Assembly: GCA_014360755.1 (NCBI GenBank)
Contig: JACIWX010000002.1
Location: 124,001 to 188,000 of the forward strand
Reading direction: 5' to 3'
Length of the DNA stretch: 64,000 nucleotides
Source: Chloroflexota bacterium
GTDB taxonomy: Bacteria > Chloroflexota > Anaerolineae > UBA2200
Below the pieces are notes generated by a model that saw only the letters and a program-made list of their open reading frames with translations, did not search any database and was not told the DNA's origin. The first letter of the stretch is position 1, and every line of letters starts with the position of its first letter. A program made the position numbers and the translations under genes. Below are positions 40,253 through 49,213 of the stretch, one piece after another.

Positions 40253-40921
40253 GTGGGACTTATGACGCGTGAACGCAGCACGACCAATCCAATCCTCATT
40301 ATTGGCGTTGCCGGTGGCACCGCTTCAGGCAAGACGACGGTTGTCCAAGCCATCCTCGACCGTGTGGGGCGCGAACGCATCGCCTATATCCAGCACGATT
40401 CCTACTACAAGGACTTGAGCCATCTCCCGCTGGAGGAACGCCGCAAATTCAACTTTGACCATCCGGATGCCCTGGATACACCCTTGCTGGTGCAACACTT
40501 GAAGGAACTGCGGGCGGGCCGCTCTGTCCAAGTCCCTGAGTATGATTTTGCCACTTATTGCCGTCTTCCCCAGACGCGCACAGTCTATCCGCGTCCCGTC
40601 GTGATCGTAGAAGGCATCCTCATCCTGACTGAGCCTGCATTGCGCGAGTTGATTGACCTGAAGATCTATGTGGATACGGATGCGGATTTGCGCTTGATAC
40701 GCCGTATCCAACGGGACATTGCCGAGCGCGGGCGTACGGTTGAATCGGTCATCGAACAGTACCTGGCGACGGTTCGACCGATGCATCTGGAATTCGTGGA
40801 GCCTTCCAAACGCTATGCGGATGTCATCATCCCCCTGGGCGGCCACAACGTCGCCGCATTGGAACTGGTCACGGCCAGGATTCTCACCCTGCTGGATAGC
40901 GCAGAACCAGAGAGGGACTGA
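40253..40921 (+). CDS. udk: Uridine kinase
   Basis: ILIIGVAGGTASGKTTVVQAILDRVG; YIQHDSYYKDLSHLPLEERRKFNFDHPDALDTPLLVQHLKEL. Confidence 0.96.
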   Translation: MGLMTRERSTTNPILIIGVAGGTASGKTTVVQAILDRVGRERIAYIQHDSYYKDLSHLPLEERRKFNFDHPDALDTPLLVQHLKELRAGRSVQVPEYDFATYCRLPQTRTVYPRPVVIVEGILILTEPALRELIDLKIYVDTDADLRLIRRIQRDIAERGRTVESVIEQYLATVRPMHLEFVEPSKRYADVIIPLGGHNVAALELVTARILTLLDSAEPERD

Positions 40922-40991
40922 TGCTTTCCCCACCTGCTGCGCGATCCCTCGAGTCCCTTCGTATTTGCGCATATTACCTGAAGGAGGGCAC

Positions 40992-42497
40992 ATGCCTGCT
41001 CTGCAGACCTTGATCCTGATTGGTTGGAGCCTCGCCGCGATGCTTGTGCCGGTAGGCTTGGCACTGTTAGCCATTGGCGCTGCCCGCGAGGAGCGCGCCG
41101 AGGAGGTGGCGACGACCGCGCTCTTGGCATTGGCGGCAGCAGCCATTGGCTATCTCTGTTGCGGCTTTGCCTTCCAGTTTGGCGGTGTCGCTTTTGTCTC
41201 GGGTATGCCGGGGCTGCAAAGCCTGACCGCCGAGTGGTCGCCGCTGGATGTGGCGTGGGGACCAGGCTGGGGCATGCTCGGCTTGCGCGGCTTCTTCCTC
41301 AGCGGTGAGGTGTATCACACTGATGTGTACCTCCTCTTTTTCTCGCATCTGGCAGGGGTGACCACGGCGGTGCTGGTCACCCTGCTGGCGCTGTGCCACC
41401 ATATCAGGCGCATTTATCTGCTCATCATTGGCTTGCTAGTCTCGGGTTTGATTTATCCCTTGGTTGGCAACTGGGTGTGGGGCGGAGGCTGGCTGGCAAA
41501 CCTGGGGTTAAACCTCCATCTAGGGCACGGGTTTGTGGAAGTAGCAGGGGCAGGGACGATTTTCTTGCTGGGTGCGCTCGTCGCAGGGAGCGTTTTCCTC
41601 CTCATCAAGCCCCGTCGTGCTCCCGAGATGGGGACAGCCAAGTTGCCTCCCATCCATTTCCCCTTGCTTATGGTAGTAGGAGCCTTGTTAGCCGTGGCTG
41701 GCTGGCCAGGGTTGGTGCTGGCAAACCCTTTGATCCATGACCAAGTGGCAGCGCCGCTTGTCGTAGTGAACTTGTTGCTCGGCGCTGCGGGCGCAGCGCT
41801 GTTCGTTTCGTTGTACACCTGGTTTGTTACGGATTCGCCCAATGCCCTGGCGATAGGGCGGGGCACAGTGGCTGGTCTGGTGGCGGTAAGTGCTGCCTGC
41901 GCTTTCGTGCCGGCTTGGGCTGCTTTGGTGATTGGCGTCACGGGTGGGTTGTTGTTCCTGCTGAGCCTCTATGTCCTGGAACAGTGGCTGCGGCTGGACG
42001 ATCCCGCTGGGACCATGGCTACGTTCGCTGTTCCTGCTATCTGGGGCATCCTCGCCGTGGCCATTTTCGCCGATGGGCGTTGGGGTGCGGGTTGGAATGG
42101 CGTAGGCATAGAGGAGTATTTGGGTATTCCGGGCCAGGGTGTGTCTGGGTTGCTCCTCGCCAGTGGTTACCAACCAGCGGGGAAAGTCCAGTTGTACGCC
42201 CAATTGACCGGCTTGGGCGCGCTGATGGTTGCCGCACTGCTCCTGCCCTGGCTGATTTGGAAAACAGTGCTGTGGATTCACGCCATGGGCAGGCGGGTCA
42301 CTGTTGCTCCGGCGGAAGCGCCTGCTGGTGCTCCTGCTCAACAAGAACTCGGTGAATCCCCTCCGGCTGAGCCGTCTCCTGAGGCTCCCGCCGAGGAACT
42401 GCCCACTCCTGAAGCACGCGGGGGCGAGCCGGCACCCCCAGAGGCATCTGCTGAGGAGCAACTGCCTCCAGAGGCAGAGGGTGCGGTGGAACCTTGA
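40992..42497 (+). CDS. Divergent ammonium transporter (Amt)-like membrane protein with Pro/Glu/Ala-rich C-terminal tail
   Basis: Polytopic; LVGNWVWGGGWLANLGLNLHLGHGFVEVAGAGTIFLLGALVAG; VLEQWLRLDDPAGTMATFAVPAIWGILAVAIFADG aligns with Amt core motifs. Confidence 0.8.
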   Translation: MPALQTLILIGWSLAAMLVPVGLALLAIGAAREERAEEVATTALLALAAAAIGYLCCGFAFQFGGVAFVSGMPGLQSLTAEWSPLDVAWGPGWGMLGLRGFFLSGEVYHTDVYLLFFSHLAGVTTAVLVTLLALCHHIRRIYLLIIGLLVSGLIYPLVGNWVWGGGWLANLGLNLHLGHGFVEVAGAGTIFLLGALVAGSVFLLIKPRRAPEMGTAKLPPIHFPLLMVVGALLAVAGWPGLVLANPLIHDQVAAPLVVVNLLLGAAGAALFVSLYTWFVTDSPNALAIGRGTVAGLVAVSAACAFVPAWAALVIGVTGGLLFLLSLYVLEQWLRLDDPAGTMATFAVPAIWGILAVAIFADGRWGAGWNGVGIEEYLGIPGQGVSGLLLASGYQPAGKVQLYAQLTGLGALMVAALLLPWLIWKTVLWIHAMGRRVTVAPAEAPAGAPAQQELGESPPAEPSPEAPAEELPTPEARGGEPAPPEASAEEQLPPEAEGAVEP

Positions 42498-43129
42498 TGC
42501 GCTTGGAGCAAGCGGATGACCTCTTCATCGGAAGTCTGGTCGAAGATGGCGTAGAACGCGCCCACCGCCCAAAAAATCTCGGGCGTGTACAGGCAGACGA
42601 CCTGATCCGCTTCCCGCGACAGGAGCTGAATGGTATCCGCTGGGCCAACGGGGACTGCCAAGATCAGACGGGCGGGCTTGCGCTGTTTGATGGCGCGCAG
42701 GCTAGCCAGAATGGTTGCGCCAGTGGCTACCCCATCGTCCACCAGGATGACCGTTTTCCCCTCCAGTTGCGGTTCGGGCCGTGAGCCTCGGTATGTGGCT
42801 AGTCGCCGTTGGATCTCTTGGCGTTGGCGCTCCGTCTCTCTTTGCACGTAGTCCTCAGGCACGCCAATGCGCTCGATGAGGTTGTAATCCAGGACCAGGG
42901 TGCCATCGCTGGCGACGGCGCCGATGGCTAACTCTGGGTTGTACGGTGCGCCGATCTTGCGCGTGATGTACACATCGAGGGGGGCACCCAATTTCTTGGC
43001 TACTTCGGCAGCGACAACTACGCCGCCACGCGGGATGCCCAGGACAATGACATCCTTTTGGTCACGGAGCGAGGCGAATTCTTTCGCCAAGAGTTGTCCT
43101 GCTTCGCGTCGGTCTCGGAATTGCATCAT
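42338..43129 (-). CDS. Phosphoribosyltransferase domain protein
   Basis: DVIVLGIPRGGVVVAAEVAKKLGAPLDVYITRKIGAPYNPELAIGAV; KTVILVDDGVATGATILASLRAI. Confidence 0.92.
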   Translation of the reverse strand: MMQFRDRREAGQLLAKEFASLRDQKDVIVLGIPRGGVVVAAEVAKKLGAPLDVYITRKIGAPYNPELAIGAVASDGTLVLDYNLIERIGVPEDYVQRETERQRQEIQRRLATYRGSRPEPQLEGKTVILVDDGVATGATILASLRAIKQRKPARLILAVPVGPADTIQLLSREADQVVCLYTPEIFWAVGAFYAIFDQTSDEEVIRLLQAHQGSTAPSASGGSCSSADASGGAGSPPRASGVGSSSAGASGDGSAGGDSPSSC

Positions 43130-43149
43130 TGCCTCCTTGCATAGAGCGT

Positions 43150-43632
43150 TCAGGGCACAGCAAGCGCCAGGGCTTTCTCCACTGCCTCCTGTGCTGTCTG
43201 TGCACGGACAATCGCCTGGTTTTCCCGGCCGTCCTTGGCTAGTTGCCAGGTGTACAAGCCCACAACGGGTATGCCCAGTTTCAAGGCATGGGCGATCTCG
43301 GAAAGGGTGCCATATTCACCGTGGATGGCGATCACGGCTTGGGCGGATTGCACCACCAGGACATTGCGCGCTTCGCCCATGCCAGTAACAATGGGAATGT
43401 CTACATAGCGGTTGGCTTCACGGCGTGAGGTCCCCGGCAGGATGCCCACAGTAACGCCGCCAGCGGCTTTAGCGCCGCGGCAGGCGGCTTCCATCACGCC
43501 ACCTAAGCCACCGCATATCAACACCGCTCCGCGTTTTGCCAGTTCCTGCCCGACTGCTTCAGCCAATGCCGCAACCTCTGCGGAGCAGCGACCAGCGCCA
43601 ATCACTGCAATGAACATCGCCCGCCCTCCCAA
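43150..43632 (-). CDS. TIGR00725/LOG-like Rossmann-fold protein
   Basis: FIAVIGAGRCSAEVAALAEAVGQELAKRGAVLICGGLGGVMEAACRGAKAAGGVTVGILPG; GEYGTLSEIAHALKLGIPVVGL. Confidence 0.9.
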   Translation of the reverse strand: MGGRAMFIAVIGAGRCSAEVAALAEAVGQELAKRGAVLICGGLGGVMEAACRGAKAAGGVTVGILPGTSRREANRYVDIPIVTGMGEARNVLVVQSAQAVIAIHGEYGTLSEIAHALKLGIPVVGLYTWQLAKDGRENQAIVRAQTAQEAVEKALALAVP

Positions 43633-43636
43633 TGGT

Positions 43637-44218
43637 TTACCCGAGCGGGACAGTTGACAGACGGGTGTATACTGCCCCGGTGGGGCGCAAGTCGCTGCGT
43701 ATCAGGTGCACCTCGCGCACGAGCATCGAGGCGCTGGTGTCCACCTGAACCGCTGCAATGCGTTTTGCCATTTCCTCCCGTTCATTCGGGCGAGCGTAAT
43801 CGCGAATCCGCGCTAGGGTGAGGTGGGGTTGGAAGCCGCGCTTTTCGGGAGGGAAGCCGATAGCATTCAGTGCAGATTCTACGGAACGTTGCAATTGCAA
43901 CAGCGTTTCCACCTCTCCGTCTACGCCGACCCACACCACACGCAACCGGCGGGCATTGGGGAAAAAGCCGGGTTGGGACAGGGAGATGGTGAATGGCGCA
44001 AAGGAATGGCAGCCACGCTCTATGGCCTGGGTGATCTCCGGCACGCGTTCGGGCGATATATTGCCCAGGAATTTGAGCGTTAGGTGGATGCCATCCGGGG
44101 CTACCCAGCGGCCAATGCGGGCTATGGCTGCGCGTTTCAGTTCCTCCTGTACTTGGCGGAGGATATCTTTCAACGTGTTGTCCAGTTCAATGGCGACGAA
44201 AGTGCGAATCTGTTCCAT
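43637..44218 (-). CDS. thpR: RNA 2',3'-cyclic phosphodiesterase
   Basis: Two HxTL/HLTL motifs (GIHLTLKFLGNI, QPHLTLARI); FVAIELDNTLKDIL N-terminus. Confidence 0.93.
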   Translation of the reverse strand: MEQIRTFVAIELDNTLKDILRQVQEELKRAAIARIGRWVAPDGIHLTLKFLGNISPERVPEITQAIERGCHSFAPFTISLSQPGFFPNARRLRVVWVGVDGEVETLLQLQRSVESALNAIGFPPEKRGFQPHLTLARIRDYARPNEREEMAKRIAAVQVDTSASMLVREVHLIRSDLRPTGAVYTRLSTVPLG

Positions 44219-44236
44219 AGAGTGCCTCCTGTAGCC

Positions 44237-45082
44237 TTATTCCAAGCGGCTTATGTGCAACAAGCGCGCTGCATTGCCGCCTAGCAGCGCCTCGCGTGCA
44301 TCTGCCGAGAGGTCTGTTTCGCGGATGCGTTGGAGGAAGCGCCCCTGGCTAATCAGTGGATAATCCGTAGCAAAGAGCATCTTTTGGGGGATAATCTGCG
44401 CTGCCAAGGGGAAGATGTCATCCCGGTACAGGTACAACGAAGCGGACGTGTCGTAGTAAACGTGCCGCAGGGCTTGCTGTACTTCGGGCATCAACTCGTA
44501 GAAAAACAAGCCCCCGCCCCAGTGTGCTGCCACCAAAGTGGTCTCAGGATGGCGTACCGCCAGGTGGTAGAAGGACTGCAGGGTGCTTTTGCTCTTGCCA
44601 GGGTAGTAGTGGCCCACTGGCTCGTTGGTGTGGATAAGCACAGGGCGTTTCCAATACGCCATTTGCTGCATGACCTCATCCAGGCAAGGGTCATCCAGGG
44701 CATACCCCTGGCCCTCTGGCATCAGTTCTCCCAAGCCGTGCAATCCCTTCTGCATGCAACGCTCCAGTTCGGCAGCAGCTCCCTCAACTGCTGGGTTGAC
44801 CACGGCAAAGCCCAAAAGGCGCTCCGGCCAGCGGGAAACGGATTCCAGTACATACTCATTGGCTTCGCGGCACAACCCTGGGTCTGCCCAGGCAAAGCCA
44901 AAGCTCACTGCCATATCTACTCCGCTCGCGTTCATCTCGGCGATGAGTTCATCCGCGCTGGCCATCCTTGCCTGCGGACGCGCATAGAGCAAGCGAAACC
45001 AAGCATCGCGCTCTAAGTAGGTGTCGCGCCTAGCGATGACCTCAGGTGGGAAGATATGCGTGTGAAAGTCAATAATAGGCAC
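44237..45082 (-). CDS. Amidohydrolase (metal-dependent, TIM-barrel)
   Basis: MPIIDFHTHIFPPEVIARRD; TTLVAAHWGGGLFFYELMPEV; MLFATDYPLISQGRFLQRIRE. Confidence 0.92.
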   Translation of the reverse strand: MPIIDFHTHIFPPEVIARRDTYLERDAWFRLLYARPQARMASADELIAEMNASGVDMAVSFGFAWADPGLCREANEYVLESVSRWPERLLGFAVVNPAVEGAAAELERCMQKGLHGLGELMPEGQGYALDDPCLDEVMQQMAYWKRPVLIHTNEPVGHYYPGKSKSTLQSFYHLAVRHPETTLVAAHWGGGLFFYELMPEVQQALRHVYYDTSASLYLYRDDIFPLAAQIIPQKMLFATDYPLISQGRFLQRIRETDLSADAREALLGGNAARLLHISRLE

Positions 45083-45174
45083 AGCGGTATTTTCGCACAG
45101 GCAGGCATAAAAGTCAAAAGGCTGATTGGTTGTGCGTTCTTGCTTTTTTCACAGAAACGGGGTATTATTGTCTC

Positions 45175-45849
45175 ATGAAACGTGGTTCCCAAGTGAAGAT
45201 AGCAGCATCTATATTATCAGCAGACTTTGCTCGCCTTGGAGAACAGGTGAAAGAGGCAGAGGCAGGTGGGGCTGATTATATCCACATTGATGTGATGGAT
45301 GGCTGCTTTGTGCCCAATATCTCCTTCGGCCCCATGATCGTTGAGGCAGTGCGTCGCGTGACCACTTTGCCCTTGCCTACCCACCTCATGATTGTAGAGC
45401 CGGAACGGTATATCTCAGACTTTGTCTCTGCGGGGGCAGATTGGATCTTGGTGCATTGGGAAACTTGTCCCCATTTGCACCGCACGATCCAGCAAATCAA
45501 GGGCTATGGTGTAAAAGCTGGCGTGGTGCTTAACCCGGCCACGCCAGCTACGTGTTTGCAAGAGATTCTGGAATATGTGGATTCGGTTCTGGTCATGACG
45601 GTCAACCCGGGGTTCGGGGGGCAGAAATTTATAGATAGCATGCTCCCCAAGATCAGACAGGTAAAGCGCATGTTGGATGAGCGCAACCTGCCCGCAGTGA
45701 TCCAGGTTGATGGTGGCATTGACGCCCGGACAGCGCCGTTGGTGGTGGAAGCAGGTGCTACTGTGCTTGTCGCTGGGCAGGCAGTATTCGGTACCAACGA
45801 ACCCGTAGCACAGGCAATTTCCAGGATACGAAGGAGCATCGAGTCCTAG
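45175..45849 (+). CDS. rpe: Ribulose-phosphate 3-epimerase
   Basis: VKIAASILSADFARLGEQVKEAEAGGADYIHIDVMDGCFVPNISFGP; VNPGFGGQKFI; QVDGGID. Confidence 0.97.
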   Translation: MKRGSQVKIAASILSADFARLGEQVKEAEAGGADYIHIDVMDGCFVPNISFGPMIVEAVRRVTTLPLPTHLMIVEPERYISDFVSAGADWILVHWETCPHLHRTIQQIKGYGVKAGVVLNPATPATCLQEILEYVDSVLVMTVNPGFGGQKFIDSMLPKIRQVKRMLDERNLPAVIQVDGGIDARTAPLVVEAGATVLVAGQAVFGTNEPVAQAISRIRRSIES

Positions 45850-45871
45850 TTGCAGGTGTTACACAAGAAAA

Positions 45872-45898
45872 AAGCCAGCACCTGCGGGTGCTGGCTTC
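45872..45898. terminator. Bidirectional terminator-like hairpin between rpe and rpmB
   Basis: aaaaAAGCCAGCACCtgcgGGTGCTGGCTT. Confidence 0.75.
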
Positions 45899-45916
45899 CT
45901 GGGAAAAGAGGCAGGC

Positions 45917-46099
45917 TTACGCCTTGTGCAAAGTGCGCAGGCAGCGGGTGCATACGTTCAGACGCCTGACCGTGTTGCCCTGGCGAATGGTTACTTTTTG
46001 AATGTTGGGCAGCCAGCGACGGTTAGTAGCCCTTTTGGAGTGACTTACGTTATGACCGTACTGTGGTCCCTTTCCACAAATATCACATTTAATAGTCAT
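45917..46099 (-). CDS. rpmB: 50S ribosomal protein L28
   Basis: [60 protein letters not shown]. Confidence 0.97.
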   Translation of the reverse strand: MTIKCDICGKGPQYGHNVSHSKRATNRRWLPNIQKVTIRQGNTVRRLNVCTRCLRTLHKA

Positions 46100-46198
46100 T
46101 TGAAACTACCCTCTCTTGGTTTGATATAGATGACATGGGTTGGAAAAAGCAAGTTATATTACCACAAGAATGCATTTTAGGCAAGTTTCATAGAAACA

Positions 46199-46582
46199 GT
46201 GATGGGGAGTTTGCCAATGGCTGAGGAGCGCAGATTGGGCCGAATTGAAGTTTCTCCGGTAGCGATTGCTGGACTGGCGGCTGCTGCAGTCCTGGAATGC
46301 TATGGTGTGGTCGGCATGGCACACCGAACACTCAGCGGTGCTTTGGCTGAAGTATTGCACCGGGACGATTACCGCCGGGGAGTCCAGGTCAGGGTGGTCA
46401 ATCAACGAATCATCATTGACCTGTACGTGGTTCTCGAATATGGTGTCCGCATCAGCGAAGTAGCGCATAACATTATGGAAAACGTCAAATTCCGTGTGGA
46501 AAAAGCCTTGGGCGTTCCTATTGATGAGGTCAATGTCCACGTACAAGGCCTGCGAGTTAGCACAAACAGCAGCGAAGAGTGA
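46199..46582 (+). CDS. Asp23/Gls24-family protein (paralogue 1)
   Basis: LGRIEVSPVAIAGLAAAAVLECYGVVGMAHR...VIDLYVVLEYGVRISEVAHNIMENVKFRVEKALGVPIDEVNVHVQGLRVS. Confidence 0.92.
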   Translation: MMGSLPMAEERRLGRIEVSPVAIAGLAAAAVLECYGVVGMAHRTLSGALAEVLHRDDYRRGVQVRVVNQRIIIDLYVVLEYGVRISEVAHNIMENVKFRVEKALGVPIDEVNVHVQGLRVSTNSSEE

Positions 46583-46634
46583 GCGACGAGTGATCCGTCG
46601 CACATTGCTGTGGTTGAGATGGAGGTAAGTTTTA

Positions 46635-48320
46635 TTGGCTGGACAACATGGCATTGGCGAGGGAGGTCTGCAACCAACGCCGCCTGCGAGGAAAGAAGAC
46701 AAATCAACAACCTGTGATGGATATGAACTGAGGAGACTCATTGAAAGCAGCACTGCTTGGCTAGAAGCACATATTGATTATATCAATTCGCTCAATGTCT
46801 ACCCAGTGCCTGATGGAGATACGGGCACCAACATGTATTTGACCATGCAAGCAGCTCTGCGGGAGATCTCTACGGTTTCAGACAACTCAGTAACGGCTGT
46901 GACGCGTGCTTTGGCGCATGGTGCGCTGATGGGTGCGCGCGGGAACTCGGGAGTCATCCTCTCGCAAATATGGCGCGGAGTAGCCAAGTATTTAGATGGC
47001 AAAGAGCAAATCACTGCTTCTGACTGGGCACTTGCCCTGCGCGAAGGCGCCACGACAGCGTATAAAGGTGTGCTACGGCCAGTGGAAGGGACGATCTTGA
47101 CTGTCGTGCGGGAGGCTGCTGAAGCAGCAACGCGTGCTGCTGCGGAGAGCAACGACATCTCCTATGTGCTCGAACGGACCGTGGAGCGAGCGCAGGATGC
47201 GCTTGCGCGCACCCCGGAATTGTTGCCAGTGCTCAAAGAGGCCGGAGTGGTTGACGCAGGCGGACAAGGACTGTGTATCATCCTGGAAGGGTTTTTGCGC
47301 CATTTGCGCGGAGAGCAAATTTCCCTAAAACTGGAACCAAGAGCAGCGGCTAGACTAGAGCAAGAACCGACCCCCGAGGGGGAATACGGCTATGACATCC
47401 AGTTCCTCATCGAGGGGCAAAACTTGCCTATTGATGACATCCGCACTGCCATAGAGGCAATGGGCGAAAGCGTCCTAGTGGTGGGAGATGCCAACACCAT
47501 CAAAGTGCATGTACACTCGGATGACCCTGGCCGCGTTATCAGTTATGCCACAAGCAAGGGAACCTTGCGCGATGTGGTCGTGGAGAACATGCAGCTGCAA
47601 TATCGGCAATTCCTTGCCCAACAGAAGCAGGAACCAAGGCCTGCCCCTGCTGCTCAGCCTTTGAGCGATATTGGTATTGTCGTAGTGGTGAACGGGGATG
47701 GGCTGAGGCGTGTTTTTGAAAGTTTAGGAGCAGGCGCCACCGTGCCAGGAGGGCAGACGATGAACCCCAGCACGGAAGAGCTGCTACAAGCCATAGCGAG
47801 CCTTCCTGCGAACAAGGTGATTGTCTTGCCCAACAACCCCAATGTCATCCTGGCAGCACAACAGGCACAGCGCATGTCAAGTAAAGAAGTGGTCATCGTT
47901 CCAACCAAGTCGATACCCCAGGGCATCAGTGCCCTATTAGCCTTTAACTACCAGAGCGACTTGAAAACCAATGCAGACCTGATGGAACGGGCAGCTTCTC
48001 AAATTCAAACGATCGAGATTACCAATGCCATCCGCTCGGTACAAATCAACGGCTTGAAAGTCCAGGAGGGTCAGTTCATTGGCTTGCTCAACGGAGAACT
48101 AGTTGAGGCAAATGATGACTTGCAAAAGGTAACACAGGCAGTCTTGCAACGGATAGACATGACGCGGTATGAAATTATCACGGTTTATTGGGGAGATGCT
48201 GTTACTCAAGAGCAGGCTGAGCAACTCGCATCCTGGATCGCTGAACGTTATCCCGACAAGGAAGTCGAATTGGTGGAGGGCAAGCAGCCCTATTACCATT
48301 ATATTATTTCAGTAGAATAA
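46635..48320 (+). CDS. fakA: DAK2/DhaL-domain fatty-acid kinase-like protein
   Basis: LEAHIDYINSLNVYPVPDGDTGTNMYLTMQAALREI; AHGALMGARGNSGVILSQIWRG; followed by a DegV gene. Confidence 0.94.
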   Translation: MAGQHGIGEGGLQPTPPARKEDKSTTCDGYELRRLIESSTAWLEAHIDYINSLNVYPVPDGDTGTNMYLTMQAALREISTVSDNSVTAVTRALAHGALMGARGNSGVILSQIWRGVAKYLDGKEQITASDWALALREGATTAYKGVLRPVEGTILTVVREAAEAATRAAAESNDISYVLERTVERAQDALARTPELLPVLKEAGVVDAGGQGLCIILEGFLRHLRGEQISLKLEPRAAARLEQEPTPEGEYGYDIQFLIEGQNLPIDDIRTAIEAMGESVLVVGDANTIKVHVHSDDPGRVISYATSKGTLRDVVVENMQLQYRQFLAQQKQEPRPAPAAQPLSDIGIVVVVNGDGLRRVFESLGAGATVPGGQTMNPSTEELLQAIASLPANKVIVLPNNPNVILAAQQAQRMSSKEVVIVPTKSIPQGISALLAFNYQSDLKTNADLMERAASQIQTIEITNAIRSVQINGLKVQEGQFIGLLNGELVEANDDLQKVTQAVLQRIDMTRYEIITVYWGDAVTQEQAEQLASWIAERYPDKEVELVEGKQPYYHYIISVE

Positions 48321-48336
48321 TGGGGAGAGGCATAGT

Positions 48337-49173
48337 ATGATCAGGATAGTGACAGACAGTTCATCCGATATATCGCCACAAACTGCTGCAGAACTAGGCA
48401 TAACTGTCGTGCCTATCAGGATCAACTTTGGGTCTAGGGTCTATTACGATAGCGTAGACATAGACTCAAGCCAATATTACCACTTGTTGGGCAAAAGCAA
48501 GTTTCTACCCATTGCGGAGCCCCCTTTGCCTGAGGAATTTCAACAGGCATATCACCGGCTGCTGAAGAACACCGACCAAATCTTGTCTATCCATGTCTCC
48601 TCAAGATTGAATAAGACGGTGCAAGCAGCCCAGGAAGCAGCCAGGACTTTTCTAGGTCGGAGTAAGATCACCGTATTCGATTCACACATGATTTCGTGGG
48701 GGTTGGAAAGCTTGGTTGTGGCTGCTGCCGAAGCGGCCCAGCGGGGGCTTTCTGTTACCGAGATTGTGCGCACGATCCGAGGGATGATCCCTCATATCTA
48801 CATGGTCTTTTTTGCGGAAAACTTGGATTATTTAGAACGTCTTGCTCACCCAGCCCGGGGGCGTTCTCTGGCAAACGGATTTCCAGGAGCCAAACCGCTC
48901 CTCATTGTGGAAGAAGGTGAAATCATACCGCTGGACAAAATTCGTTCCAGAGGACGATCGGTTGATCGCCTCTTTGAATTCGTGGCGGAGTTTGCACGCT
49001 TTGAAAAGGCCGTAGTGCTGTACGGCCGTGTTGCAGAGGATGCGCAGATGCTCTTTACGCGCCTCTGCGAAACTTTCCCTACCAAGGAGCTGGATATCAG
49101 GCCTTATGGGCCAACCCTTGCCACTTATTTTGGCCCGGAAGCGCTGGGGGTAGTCGTTTACGAAGGAATGTAA
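48337..49173 (+). CDS. DegV-family protein (fatty-acid binding, FakB-like)
   Basis: IRIVTDSSSDISPQTAAELGITVVPIRINFGSRVYYDSVDID. Confidence 0.95.
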   Translation: MIRIVTDSSSDISPQTAAELGITVVPIRINFGSRVYYDSVDIDSSQYYHLLGKSKFLPIAEPPLPEEFQQAYHRLLKNTDQILSIHVSSRLNKTVQAAQEAARTFLGRSKITVFDSHMISWGLESLVVAAAEAAQRGLSVTEIVRTIRGMIPHIYMVFFAENLDYLERLAHPARGRSLANGFPGAKPLLIVEEGEIIPLDKIRSRGRSVDRLFEFVAEFARFEKAVVLYGRVAEDAQMLFTRLCETFPTKELDIRPYGPTLATYFGPEALGVVVYEGM

Positions 49174-49213
49174 TAAGCCCTCAAACTCATTTTCGGTGGA
49201 TAGATGAAAGGCC

